Positions 36,576 through 49,081 of a stretch of DNA of 64,000 nucleotides are shown in pieces. Origin of the DNA: Eremomyces bilateralis CBS 781.70. Lineage: Eukaryota; Ascomycota; Dothideomycetes; Eremomycetales; Eremomycetaceae. The position numbers and the translations under genes were made by a program. Under the pieces are notes generated by a model, which saw nothing but the letters and a program-made list of their open reading frames with translations, made no database searches and was not told the DNA's origin. The first letter of the stretch is position 1; each line of letters begins with the position of its first letter. Where the stretch lies: positions 234,223-298,222 of the forward strand of contig NW_022985083.1 in NCBI RefSeq assembly GCF_010015585.1, read 5' to 3'.

Positions 36576-38427
36576 TCACGTGCAGAGAGGGGCTCGACGA
36601 ACCCCATCAAAACTCAAGATTGCTTCATCACCATTGATATTCCCCACATGTGCCACGCAGAGAGGCCTGACGGGCGTAGGAATAAACAATCAATCATTCA
36701 ATCATTATTGATATTACTAGTATCTAGTGATTTATCCTACACCATATTTACTTAAATTTTCTGATGCCTCCTATCCGTCAGACACGTCGAGTCGCGCAGA
36801 GACATAATTTATCGATTACTCAGCTAACCACCATCGCTGTATGCCGCCATTTTGGCCAGACATTCCCCCAGATATCGACCGAGCTCCGCATCCCAACTAC
36901 GAGCGTATCTAGCGCTTATCAACGTGTGTATGGAAGAGCCAAAGACTTTGCGTGCTTGCGCGTTGGCGGAGGGGAAAATTTACCTCTAAATTGGCAGCCA
37001 TCGCTTCTCGATTTCCAGCGAAGTCTCGATGCCTGCGCACAAGAAGAGGAGCATCGTGGGCGCCCGGCCACGGCAGGCATTGTCAAAGACGCGTTACGCG
37101 ATACAGCGACACGGGACGAACAAGCACAAGATAAGCCTTGGACTCAAGTCGCGCGCGAAGTAAGCGAGAACCTTGGTATACCAGTGCCAAAAACTACAGC
37201 ATATAGAATCCTTAAAGATGAGTTTATTCTCCGTCGACGCCGGCCTCCACGGAAGCTTGAACTTACCCCCTGGCACAAAAACGACAGGAAAAGGCTTGCA
37301 AGTTGGGCGCTACCAAAGCTCGAAAATGGGGATATTTTTATCTTCACAGACGAGATGCTGGTAAATACAAACAATAGTCGGAAACCCCTCGCGGTTACAC
37401 GCCCACGAGGCGCTAATCCATTCGATTTCTCACGATCCCCTCCAGACGTATTTCAAGCTATTATGTTTTGGGGAGCAATATGCTGGGGATATGACTTAGA
37501 GGGCACGGGACCATGCCATGCGTGGGAAGCGGAGACACAGGAGGAACGAGAGACCATCGATCGCACGATCTCGGATGAGAACCAGGTCATGATCCACGAG
37601 ATGGAGCATGACAGAGCCGAGGCACGGCGTCCTGGGACCCGCCAGTACCGTCATCTGCAGGAATTAAATGTAAATATACAGAGGTAAGGTCCAAGTCGCA
37701 GTCGTCATGTACTCGTTAAGGTCTTTCCTATTCTTCCCCAAGCTGTCTCCTTCAATCCGAGCTTATCTTCGTTACTTACCCTATTATCTGCTCATCTACT
37801 TACTTTATATATATAGGGAAAATCAGGAACACGGTACACGCCGTGCACGGCGTCGTCCGGAATGGGAATTCAAACAGGAGCTTGCTAAACGCGATAAAGG
37901 TAAAGGGGGGGTCGATTGGGCTCGATATCGAGAGATGATACTCCGTCCGCTATTATTTCCGTACGCAAGAACGATCCAGCGCGTTACAGGCAGGACTGTC
38001 TGGATTATTGAGGACAATGCTTCACCCCATACAAAGGCACGAAAGTGGACAATCCAGGAACGACAAGAGCAGGGTATCAACGTCGTTAAATGGCCCCCTA
38101 AATCCCCAGATCTTAACCGTGTCAAGCGTATATGGGACTGGATGAAGCTGAAGCTTCCGTTTGAGGATCTACGGAATGCATCAGGCAATTTAGAGCGGAA
38201 GAATGCGGTAGATGCGTTGTATAAACTCTGGAGAGAATGTCCCAGGGAGAAGGTTGATAAGGAGGCTAACTTATTCCAGAAAGTCCTACTAAAGGTGCTT
38301 GAAAATGATGGAAATAATAACTTCTTTGCTTAATTAGCCTCTTACATATTCTAAACTTAAATTAATGCCTTTGCACTGCCTCTGTGTGGAGATGAAGGAG
38401 GGGGACCTAATTAGGAAATTCACGTGA
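36576..38427 (+). mobile_element. Tc1/mariner-superfamily DNA transposon (approximate ends)
   Basis: AT-rich 1.85 kb segment around a Tc1/mariner-type transposase. The limits are tentative: the left boundary is placed at TCACGTGC (36576) and the right at TTCACGTGA (38427). That is only a 7-8 bp inverted match, flanked by TA on the right but TG on the left. Imperfect direct copies of an ACGTGTCACG..CAGAGAGG block occur at 36571 and 36643 and could be subterminal binding repeats. The base composition differs from the GC-rich host genes. Confidence 0.5.
36764..38333 (+). CDS. Tc1/mariner-type DDE transposase
   Basis: Cut-and-paste transposase. Two exons, 36764-37683 and 37817-38333, joined across a 133-nt intron (GTAAGG, ATATATAG) that restores a single 478-aa frame. 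An N-terminal helix-turn-helix (about residues 15-60) is followed by a second DNA-binding region (about 100-165) and a DDE domain. The first Asp is D196 in IFTDEM and the second D373 in WIIEDNASPH. The third site lies in SPDLNRVKRIWDWMK, where a Glu usually follows (NP-I/V-E-x-x-W). Here the residue is K410, 36 residues after the second Asp, and the usual Pro is Arg. The reading frame is otherwise intact, so the copy is coding but possibly inactive. Confidence 0.85.
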
Positions 38428-40533
38428 TACACACAATTTTGGGAAGCTTGAGTAGGAAAGAAACCATATGTGATGACTAAATAATGAACCTCTAGTTTCA
38501 ACTTTCAACATAACGACTCCGAATCTAATATCCAGGGGCCCCTTTTACCATACGGTCACATGACTCCAAGTCGTTGTGACAGCCATCATTCGAACGAATC
38601 CTGGAAGTATCAAGCCGAGGGATCTCATTTCATCTTCGGAGTTCGGGCTTTGGGACACGCTACTGACTGGTCATCGGAATCTATGCCCGAGCGACTTGGC
38701 TGAAAGCTCGAAGCTTTGTTCAATGGTTCCAAGACGAACAGGCATCAGCCTCTTATGATGTAATTACTAGTATTAGATACAGCATTAAGGATACCTGCAA
38801 CGTCTTGCCACCCCCATATACCGTCGATTGGAATGAGAAAATGATGTTACATGGTAAGAACTTAAGAGCGAGCCGGATCAACAAGTTACGTACTGTGTAC
38901 GAACCACATTTAAACTTTCCGACAATATCTTGAAATCCAGGGTCCAATGTTCCACACATCCTGCAGCAGTGCAGCTACAGCAGAGGACTGAGAACCCTGT
39001 GGTGCCCAAGAAATTCCTTCCAACCCCCCAATGCAGTCAAGCAGCCTCGCACCGCATCAGATCTGCCTCCCTGCCCACCCACATGGATAGCTCCATCCCG
39101 ACCCTTCCCATCGATCCTAGTAGCCAAGGATCTTCCTCATCCCTCTTCCCCAGGTCGAGCTCCCATTGCTACCAAGAGATGCCACTTCACCCGCGCCGGC
39201 CACGACGACCTGACCGACCAGTTGCCTAATCTCCTCGGCGAAATTCGATAACCAACCGGTGAATATCTGGACGCCTTCAACGGCTGCAACGGCGCCTAGG
39301 CAGACCGCCGTCCTCGTGATGCGCTGGCGTGTCGATCGTGCCGATCCGTGCGCTGTGTTGCCGACACAAGGCCTGTGACAAATTCGGCGAGGGTCGGTGG
39401 TTGGAAGGGAGTTAGCATCAGTAAGCAGGCGAGTTATCGCGTGGATGGATGAGTGGACGAGGAAAAATGGTGGGAAGAGATCAGATGGTGCGGAGCGTGG
39501 GGAGGAATGGAGCGACATGTTGGTGGTCGTCAGAGGCACTGTACTCGAAACGAAATCGATGTTTGCATTAATTGGATGATCACCGTCTCAGTGTGATCGA
39601 TATCTCAATGATCGATGAGCCTGATTCGCACAAGCATGTGTGCGGTGATCTGTCGTTTCACGTCGACTCGAGACGGAGATACCTAGCGTACAAATGCACA
39701 TGAGATAATAAGGATTGGCATCCTGGAAAACGCAGATCGCAGAAACGGACGACCAAGAAGCACCCGGCTGTCCCGAAGACATGCGGAACCCCCTAATCTG
39801 ATGGTACAGGTTGTTGTTGAAGGCCATGGAATGTCATTACCATGGAAGGGGGCGATTGGTTTCCACGCTCGTCCACCAGCAATCACACGTCCCGTTCCAC
39901 AGATGCTGCTCGACATCCGAGATGCCAGCAAAACCCAATCGGTAGCCAGAAGAATACTGAGAAGTTCGTGCAAACCCAATGATGCCATCCGTCCAGTCCG
40001 TCCCGTTACCTTTTTGGTGTGCCGCGTGAACCAGAAAAGCCCGAAAGATGAGGATACCATATCCTTCCCACACCTGTCTCATAAACGCCCTGATGTGGAT
40101 GATGCATTAGAGGAAATAAACTGATGGAAGCTATGATAACGCCGGATATGAATGGTTCGGGAACCATGTTGGAATAGTGGCAAAGGGCCCTCGGAACCGA
40201 GAGGATGCAGCGCTAGAAGTTCGAGGAAGAAATAGCAAGGCAGGTTGGTTGGTCGGATGGTCGAGAATCGAGGGGAATTGTGTCATATTCCCCGGAAAAG
40301 TTGTGATTGGATGGATGGAGAGGCAGCGCCATGCTGCGGGAGATTGGTTGTCGTTTGCGAACAATGATTTGTTGCAGGGTTGTTCAGTGAACGATAGAAG
40401 GTTCATCAGATATTCACGCGTTTTGGGACGCTCGAGAATGTGCCCCTCTGCCCATGATTTTGCGTGGATCGTACATGGAGGCCGTGGGTATCGTGGAGGT
40501 GGTTGTTTGAAATGGGTGGTTCGGGTGGTCGCT
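38428..40533. other. 2.1 kb without a supported gene
   Basis: Frames of 60-140 codons overlap on both strands between 38900 and 40500. The minus-strand frame at 39837-40082 is the most protein-like but matches nothing I know. The 3' UTR of the SCOC-like gene lies at the right end. Confidence 0.4.
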
Positions 40534-41180
40534 TCATTTTACCCCTCTTGATTTGCCTTTGCCAGGTTTTGAGGAGCTTGATGTTGATGTAATTTTGCTT
40601 GCGGCCATGAGGTCGCCGATGTATCTTCAATCGCGTTAGTATTGACCTTCGAGATTTGATAAGAAGTAATGACGTACGATTGTAGGAAGTTGTTCCCGCT
40701 CTCCAGCTTGTCGTGTTCTGTTCGTATCGACTCGACTTGCTCGACGATATCCGATAACGTTTGTTGGAGAACCTTTGATTGTCTATAACGGTTAGCAAAC
40801 CAGCGCGCAAATTGTGGTGGTTTCGAGCCGACATACTCAATAAGTGCCTGGCGCGCATCCTCTCCCATCCTATCAATCTCTTCACTACTTCTCCGCGGGC
40901 TCATTGTCCGTGCGTCTCCCTCGTCATACTCCTCCTCGTTAATCTCGATCTCGATATTAGGGGTGTCTCTCGACACGATGATGGAGCTGCTATGTTTTCG
41001 AGCGAGGTCCGGTCGCGATAGTGTCCGGTGCTGTGGTCTTCGCACCCCAGAATCGGTTGACGATGGTGAGGCGTCGCGGTCGACTTCGGAGTCGACGCTC
41101 CATTTGCGGTCGGATGAGGAGGCGTGGGCGGATGTAGGGATTGAGGATCGCGCAGTCCCGGAGGACGTCGGTGATGGCAT
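40534..41180 (-). CDS. short coiled-coil (SCOC/DUF2205-like) protein
   Basis: Small coiled-coil protein of the SCOC family, whose animal members bind Arl1 at the Golgi and affect autophagy; fungal function unknown. Exons 41180-40837, 40782-40678 and 40624-40534 give 179 aa. Splicing joins ARQALIE to QSKVLQQTLSDIVEQVESIR and then LQSYIGDLMAASKITS, which together make the conserved heptad helix (about 108-165). The unspliced frame is also open through intron 1 and misleads. The first 100 residues are Ser/Arg-rich with an acidic patch (EINEEEYDEGD), and the C-terminus is Lys-rich. ATG 41180 is the first true ATG; the longer frame starts at TTG. Confidence 0.82.
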
Positions 41181-44100
41181 GGTGCCAGGAAAATGTGAGG
41201 CCCAGAAGAACCGGCGGCAGGTGTGGCGATGTCGGGAGTCCAAGGTAGATTAGGGTATGAGACCTTGGCGACTCTTTAGAATTAAGTATGTGAGGATATA
41301 ATTATAGAGGAAGAAGTAGGAATCTGAGAATTCCAGATGCACAAACCCCTCCTAGAGGGAAGACCCTTCGTAGTATGTAGGAGGTGAGGATGGTTTTTCG
41401 GTGTGGGAGGAAGAACTGAAGAAGGGTTCTCCAGTTTGTCGTCGAAGACCCTGAAGCGGGTGGGCTGTGATGGAACCTGACGCGACTTTCAACCCAACAG
41501 AGACGAGCCGACAAGGAAATGCCGACGCTCGGAGGGATAAATATCGGAAACTCTTGGGAAAAGATGTCCAGTTATTTCATCCTTTCACCCAAAAAGGGTA
41601 TGCGATTGACGAGGGAAGATGGTTCGAAAGCTCCGCGGACTGAAAGCTGGTCACGCTGGGCGACGCTGCACTCAAAGATCCGTTCAGCCCGGTCCCAGGG
41701 TTAGCACTTAGCAGTGGGCGGCGTCGAAACTATCTCGTGCGGGGTGGAGTCGTGCGTGAGTTTATCTAGCTTTCCTGCAGCACAGCCAGATTGATAATCG
41801 GGGTCTACCCGGTTCCTTAGTCGGATCCGGTTCTGCGATGGGCGAATGCGTGCTGGATGGACAACTTCCAAAAGGTACGGACCATAGATATATGGATGGG
41901 ACTATGGAGAAGCGAGGGAAGCTCGACGCCAAATTCTTAGGGGGATGACGGCAGTTTTCTTGGGTTGCGCTCCGCCAGCCCGTCTGACTCAAGACGTGGA
42001 GAGATCAGCACCCGAGCAACGAAAAAGAGGCGGGCGTGGGGTCCTGTCGTTGGTCGGTTGCATCAGACGCTCATCACGGAAAGGGATGGCAAGTCTCTAC
42101 GGCAATGATGTGCTTAGTAGACGAAGCGTCCGTTGGATGGACGGCCAGCGATTGATGCGCTTTCGCCTGCCGGTCAGATGAGGAACAACCTAAGTCTACG
42201 GAATAGGGAGGAATTGGGGAGGAAATAGGCAGCGTGGATTCGGTAGTACGGTAGAGAAGGCGAGATGGCACGCTACGCAATAGCAACGGTAACTACGGGA
42301 CCTGCGGTTGGACTCGGTGCAGGCTGTGTCGTGACTTATGAACGAAGGCCACTGGAGTTGGGATTTTTTTTCAGTTCTTCTTTGGCCGACCCAGTGATCT
42401 GACGATAGCTTCCTGAATGGAGAAAAGAAGGGCGGAGCAGCCAGGACCGTTGGAGCAGATCTTCTAGCAAATCTCCCACTACAAATTATGCGACTGGACC
42501 CCGAAATGGGGGACGAATTGGGTGCCGAGAGGTGAAACCTTTCCACCTACAGTCTACAACCAAGCGGTAGAGCCCTGTAGGCCGTAGAGGACCCGAGGCA
42601 AGGGAGAGCAATAGAAGGGTAAATCTGATTCGTATAGGGGATGCTTTGTGCGAGGTTAGGCCTGTAAGTTGTCACTGTATGAGATGTCATCTGCGGTCTA
42701 GGGGGCAGAACAGCTAAAGTCTGCTTGATGGAGAGGATGATCAGCGGGCGCAAGGACGGCAATGACATCGCCGGAGGGTAAAAAAGAGAAAGGGGTCCAA
42801 CCGAGTCGTAGATTGATGGGCTTATGCGCCGGTAGATCCTGTTTTCGGGGTGGCCAATCCAAGTCGACGGGGGGTTTGTCCATGTGTCGATAAAGAACTT
42901 CATATCCGTTGGGACTTGGGGTGGGTGCTTGGGGCAGTGCATGTGCAAAGGCGGCGAAAGTCACGATGAATCCCACGATACACACATATACAGATTTCCG
43001 ATGATGTCGATTTGGCCACTCTGCTGGGCCCAGGACTCTGGAGAAGTGTAAACCGAAAACAGTTGGCTCGTCCAGAGTTTCGACGGTTCAACGCGGCGAT
43101 GCAGGAATGGGCTGAGGGGTGCAGAATGAAGGGCGCTTAAAAAGCGCCACCGTCGGATATTGGGCCTCTTCCCTCTCTTGTTTCTCACCAGTGACCAGTC
43201 TCAGTCTTATAACGCTTGGTTAGTGATTAATCTACTACCGTTTCCGGAGTACAGTAGGTACTCTACGCGGTACACAAGCCTCTTCCCCGGGACGCCAGTA
43301 CGCCACTGCATGACCTTTGTCCAGTGAGCAGGGAGGGTGTAATATGGAACATACCCTCTGAAACACATCAAGGTATTGATGATATATTCGAAATAGGACT
43401 ATTCCAACATACAGTGTAACATATTGTGCATCTCTACAACATGGTGACTGGTCTCTTCATCTGACGACAGGATCGCCATCTTTAGCCCTGTCTCGAAATG
43501 AAGGTTCTCCCCGGCTCTCCTCTTCGTTGCCCAGCCTGAAGCATCAAGCAACTGAGCGACCCGCAATACGAGGCGAAGTACGGTGATCGACGAGCGTGCT
43601 GTCCAGTCGGCGAGACAGCGACCAACCCGATGGTGCACTGTTGTTAGCGCCGGGGAGGGAAAGGCAGTGACGGCACTCTACTCACTCTAGGGCCTTTTAG
43701 CGCCACCTTCTCTGGGCTCTACAGAGTACAGGGTCTACAGGGTCTACTGGGTTACGAGTTTACAACATCCGGGTTACGACGTCTAATATTTAGGCGTTGC
43801 AGGCGAATCACCGCCGTCACTGATCATTTCTCACTTTCTCATGGCCGGAGAAGTGGAGAGAGCAAGTACCCCTGTCCAGCAGGAAACACCCCTGTCTTTC
43901 CCAGTTCCGGAATCCCGGTGGCTCCTTTCCCCATGAAAGCCGCAATGACGTCGTTGATGCTTGGCAGTTCCCTGGAGAACGAATCGCTCGCCGGTCCCAC
44001 GTTTTCGTCTTTCTGCTTGGCTGCTTCCACGCCTCCCCGTTGCTCTTCCTTGTCTATTCTCTCCCTCATTTTTCCCCCATCTCCATACCCTACAATGATA

Positions 44101-45876
44101 CAATCTAATCGCCCATCACTCATGCAGTCAGGAAATTTGTCCGTAAGCCGTAATGGTCGATCATCACTGTCTTGATCTCTGGAATTCAGATCCCATGTCG
44201 GTTCTCACACGCATAAATCGTAAATGTCCTCCTTAATGACTATCTTTGGATCCCGTACCACCTTACCTCGCAAGTCAATTATCATTTATCCGACTTCCGA
44301 GTTCAATCGCAAGCCTGTCGCTTGAGGCTCATCATTTTCGCCTCAGGGTCCTATCTTCCTCGGCGCACTTGTCTTCTAGCGTTTGCACCATTCCACCATC
44401 GTACTGTACGATGAATGGTCGTCTGCCGTGGCTCCCACGTTGATGTATCTGGCCCCTTTCCCAGATTCACCATCGATTCCTAACTCGATCCGACCAAGCT
44501 CGTGTGGACCGCCGCCGCTTTTGCACGACACTTGAGTGCTTGACCCTTCACCGTCCAGTTAGATCGTGCGCGGCGTCTGTCCCGTTTCTTGACTCAGCAA
44601 AAACACGCGAAATATCGTCAATATCGTGCAGTACAGCAGCAGAGGCTAGAGAATGTGCACTTCTTCGAGCGCATGAGCGATGTGCCGCACGCCTGTACGA
44701 CAATGCAATGCAGAATGCGGGCTGCGGCTCCGTTTGATTCCGGGCTTCCTGACCGCCTGGTTCAGGCGAGGGTAGCCCAACTCCCAAGGTCAGCTGCATG
44801 CTTGGTGGTGCCCACGTGTTTGGTGGATCTGATCATGGACGCGCTTCCATGTCTCAGTGTCTGCCGTCTGGTGGCTGCCATAGTGCCATTCGGCGGGAAA
44901 ATCTGTGTTGATGGAGGAGCGTTTGACTGCCAGGAAATGCTGGGTAATAATGAACATGTCTAGTAGACAGACTAACTTGAACAAGCAGCACAATAAGTTA
45001 CCATTGACGGGCCGGCCGGGAATCGTGATTTCCTGATAGCAGTAGAGGCGCACTGCCAGGGCTTCGGGACTTGGGTTCATTAACTTCATTTAGACTTATT
45101 ATTAGAGGTTCCGAGACGCCGCAAATAACCTTCTAGAAACGTATCATCATGAGCCTCCAACCTCTGAAGAGTCTGAACATATAACGATCGCCGTCTTGGT
45201 GTTGCTGCCCCTGCATAACCAACTTCATAAACAAACGTAAGTGAGACTCCCTCCTTCTCCGGCCGATTTCCCACCCTTCATTTCCGTCGAACAGCGATCG
45301 TCAAATGATGAGCAACGCTGGGGCCATATGAGGAGCGAGGGATGTCCGTTGCGTGTCATTCCTTGACCTGCACGGGACTTCTCGGTTCTCCGATGCTTTC
45401 GCAACCAGCTTTAATCTAAAAAAAAATCTTCTCAATTTTGCCTGAGATGATCGTCATGTGGATGGGGTGGAACCGTTGAAGGGTGGTGGCATTTCGGATG
45501 CGCCTGAAGCTATGAACGTGATACTGACGATCGAAGCTGCAGGACGCGCCCCTGATTGACGGTGGAGGGTGGAGAGGGAGAACGTCGTGATACTCCGAGA
45601 GGACTGCGAACACCGCAGAATTGAGGATAGGATACATCATTCTAGCCTGATAGGGCAGCTACGTACGGATTCTGCACGATTTCTAGGAAAGTCACTTTTT
45701 TGGTCTTTTTATCGACTCGTGGGGAGTCCGTCCGCCGTCCGGTGTTCAAAGGATCCCCACCCTGCGTCTTCCACTCAACCGGTAAAAGGAAGCATTAAAC
45801 CCCTTCCAATCCATCCCTTCCATCACAGGAGTGACGAGACGTGGCTGACACTCGATCCCTCCCGGAGGAATCATTC
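41181..45876. other. 4.7 kb gene-poor block
   Basis: No confident gene. The candidate ORF at 43839-44123 is listed separately. A minus-strand frame at 45086-45274 is mildly protein-like but unplaced. Short tandem CTACAGGGT units lie near 43728-43750. The right end is the 3' flank of HET-C. Confidence 0.4.
43839..44123 (-). CDS. uncertain small ORF (94 aa)
   Basis: ATG-started 94-codon frame with a charged first half and a neat second half containing ELPSINDVIAAFMGKGATG and IPELGKTGVFPAG. The composition is more protein-like than neighbouring frames. I do not recognise a family. It may be the first exon of a spliced gene, since a GTACTT lies near its end, but I could not find a convincing next exon. 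Confidence 0.25.
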   Translation of the reverse strand: MSDGRLDCIIVGYGDGGKMRERIDKEEQRGGVEAAKQKDENVGPASDSFSRELPSINDVIAAFMGKGATGIPELGKTGVFPAGQGYLLSPLLRP

Positions 45877-48800
45877 TCAATATCCACCGCCCCTCCTTCC
45901 TCCGTACCCGCCCTCATTTTCCCGCCGCCCATACTCCTCATCATCTCCCCTCCCATAGCTTCCCCCTTGGCTGTACCCCCCGCCTCCACCCCCAGAATAC
46001 TCACTCCCCCCACCATACCCTCCCGCCTGCCTCTCCTGCGCATACTCCCCTCCCTGCTTCCCATACGTGCCCCCCCCTCCATACGTCGCCCCACTCCCCT
46101 CATTATACCCGCCCCGCCCCTCATACGCCCCACTCCCCTCATTACACCCGCCCCGCCCACCATACCCCCCGCCACTCCGCCCCGTCTCATACTCCCCCGT
46201 CGAGTAACTCCCCTGCCCATACGTCCCCGACCCCGCGCCCAGCTCGCTCTCCTCGCGCCGCGATTCGTTGTAGCCGCCGCGCCCGCCGTAGCCGCCCTCG
46301 TCGTCGCGGCGGTAGGTGGAGGAGCTATATTCGGGCTCCGCGCCGCGGGAGTACTGCGCGGATGAGCTGTGCTCGCGGCTTTCTTCGTTGTACCCGCCAC
46401 GGCCTTGGTAGCCGCTAGAGGAGTGGGAGGCGGACTCGTTGTAGCCACCGCGACCTTCGTAGCCGCCAGAGCCGTAGCGATGGGTTTCGTGTTTGTCGTG
46501 TTTGTCGTGTTTGTCATGCTTGCCGTACTTGCCGTGCTTGTCGTCGCTTGAGTCGTTGGAGTCATCGTCCGAGTCCTTGCTATAGTCGCCGTGCTTCTTC
46601 TCTTCTTTCTCGCGGCGCTTGCGCTCTTTCTTGGCATAGTCGTCTTCGTCATCGGACTTGTTCTTGTAAGAGGAGCCGCCGTGGGTGCTGCGAGAAGATC
46701 AGTAAGTGGTCAGAGAAATGGGGTCAGGATTATGGTTGGTTAGCTGCGGGGGAAGACGTACCGAGATTCGGTCTGGTATGAACGAGTAGATCCACTGTAG
46801 CTGGTCTGAGTATGGCTGCTGTACTCCTCACGGTGACCGCCGCTTGGATATTCCGTGTGGCGATACTCCGCCTGTTCATGGCGGCTTTTGTCGTCGTACC
46901 GTCCACCCTGATGATGCCCCGACTCGCTGTACTTGGTCGTGTAGCTGCCATCGTCATGATGCTCCTTCTTCTTCGACTTCTTATGCTCGTCCTTCGGCTT
47001 GTCGAAGGCACCAGAGAGTAGGCTCCCGCCAACATCGCCGACAAGACCTCCGAGCATGCTGCCGAGGACCCCTCCGCCAACCGCCTCACCCGCAGCCTTG
47101 CCAACATGGTCCATCGGAGACTTTCCAGGGCGTCCACTTCCACTACCGCCACCTCCCAACAGGTTCTGAATACCGCCAATGGCGCCCGAGCTCGTCGCCG
47201 TCCCAGCGGTCGGCAGACCCAGCGGTTTCCCACAGCCGTGCCCCTTGTCGTGCACGCCCTCCTTATGATTGCGGCCGGCCTGGACCCCCTCGCGGCTCAA
47301 CTTCCCGCGCAGATCCTGGCGCGACCGCTCGGACTCGCCGCGCCACCACTCCTCCACGGTGCAGAACATGATCTGGCGGCCCTCGTGCGCGCCGTCCTCC
47401 CCGTGGTCGCGCAGGGCGGGGTGGTGGAAGACGCCGCCGATGATGCGATTGATGGTGCGGCCGACGTCGGCGCGCTCGTCGTCCCAGCAGTCCATGAGCT
47501 GGGGGACGACCCATTTGACGATGGCGGTGGCGGTCTTGCCGGCGGGCTCGTTGAGGACATTGGAGAAGTGGTCCTTGGACAGCATGGAGTGGGTAGGGTC
47601 GGTGCAAGAGTCGTTGTTGAAGACGATGTGCTGTGCCTCACGGGACGAGGTGATGACTTCACTGCTACCGGTGGCGAGCTCGTTCTTGATTTGGCTCATG
47701 ATGGGGAGGACAAACGGAGCGAGTAGGGAGAAGACGAAGAGGTTGAGTTGCTCGGTGAATTGCTCGAGAAGGTCGGGAAGAATAGGGATCTTCTCGATCG
47801 TCTCGGTGATGCTGTGCATGATCTCATCGTGGTACGCCATGATCGGATAGACCTGCGTCTTCATGATCTCGCTGATTTGGCGCGTAAACTCCTCCGGCTG
47901 CTTCGGCGAGATGTTCATGTTCTGCATCTGAGCAGCAGCCGCATTCGCCTGGAGATCGTCGGCCTTCTTCTTCTCGTCGTCGCCGCCAAACAGACCGCTG
48001 GGAAGCTTGTCGAGGAAATCCTTGAGCATGCTCCCATTCTGTTGCTGTTGAGTCGAGTTCATGGTGCCTTCGAGCTCATCCATTTCGGATTGGGTCACTT
48101 TGTCCGACACTTCGCCCATCACGGAGTGGAGGAAGTCAACACCTCCGAACGTTCCAGTCACAATCGGGTAGACGGCGTCACGAGCTCCCTGGATTTGGAC
48201 CTGAGTACGCCGGCCAACGTGGGGGAAGACGTCACGCTCGCCCAGCTCAATGAGAGCCAGCTCCGTGTAGTTGGAATGCGCAGAGTAGTCTTGATTGTTG
48301 TTAGCGTTTACCAATTATTTATCATGGGTTACATACCTTCCAAGCAGTGCAGACCAGTGCCCATCAGTCGCAGCGCTTCCCAAAGCTCGTCCTTGTTTTT
48401 GCTTCGGGCATACCTGCGACCAAGATCGATGGAGCGTCCAAAGAGATCTCGAATAAGGCCGGAAGAAGTCGCAATGCCAAGGTCTTCGGAGGCAATGTAG
48501 TTCTTGAGGCCTGTACGTTGATCAATGTCCAGCTCACGGCGCTCGTCGACTGGGCCACGAAGCCTGGGATCGTAGCGACGAGCATCTAAGTTGTCCGCAT
48601 AATCCTTTGGGTTATCAATGTGCTCTTCCGGACGGTAGCAGCCCAGCCTCTCCTCGGTGACTTCGAACTCGCGGGTGCCAAATCCAAAGCTAAGGAACCC
48701 GAGAATCCAGAGAAGGAGGCGGATAGCCTATGAACGAAAGCTTAGTACGGACGATTTATCAAGGACATACCAATGACATACCTCGCCGCTAACGTGCTTC

Positions 48801-49081
48801 ACGGTGCCAACATCGATTGCCTGAGAGTAGTCACGTAGCCAGTTCCCAAAATACACGCGCTTGACGTCCATCTTGGAGAACTTCTTGCCGCCGGCCGAGC
48901 GGGCCATCAGCAAACCAAGCAGGGTGTCTTCGATGTCGCCATGACGCCAGTTCTGACCTTCGATCTTGGAGATGGAGGCAATGTTTCCGGCACCAAAGGC
49001 ATTGGCAGGGCGAGCTTGCAGGATGAGGATCACGATGATGCTGCTCAGCAGGAAAAAAGAGGGGGAGATACGGATCGCCAT
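45877..49081 (-). CDS. het-c: heterokaryon incompatibility protein HET-C homologue
   Basis: Homologue of Neurospora HET-C, a secretory-pathway glycine-rich protein whose alleles control vegetative incompatibility; broadly conserved outside that role. Exons 49081-48782, 48727-48337, 48289-46762 and 46687-45877 give 1009 aa (N. crassa 966). A signal peptide covers about residues 1-26 (hydrophobic core LLSSIIVILIL, cleavage near NAFG). The conserved domain includes NWRHGDIED, VYFGNWLRDYSQAIDVG, MGTGLHCLEDYSAHSNYTELALIELG and DDERADVGRTINRIIGG. A glycine-rich linker (about 640-700) precedes a Lys/His/Asp tail with KHDKHDKHDKH. The last 200 residues repeat GGYNE/GRGGY/GGGY units and end in GGGY. 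The fourth exon was found by acceptor CGCAG at 46688, which keeps the repeat frame open. Confidence 0.92.

Noticed and set aside
39683-40082. Minus-strand frames with Trp/Gly-rich segments.
   Set aside because: Two frames overlap with equal openness and neither continues through splice sites or matches a family.
42698-42990. Minus-strand frame resembling a small secreted protein (hydrophobic VGFIVTFAAFAHALPQ followed by a Pro-rich body).
   Set aside because: There is no ATG in the frame: it begins at GTG, and extending upstream reaches a stop without an ATG or a convincing acceptor.
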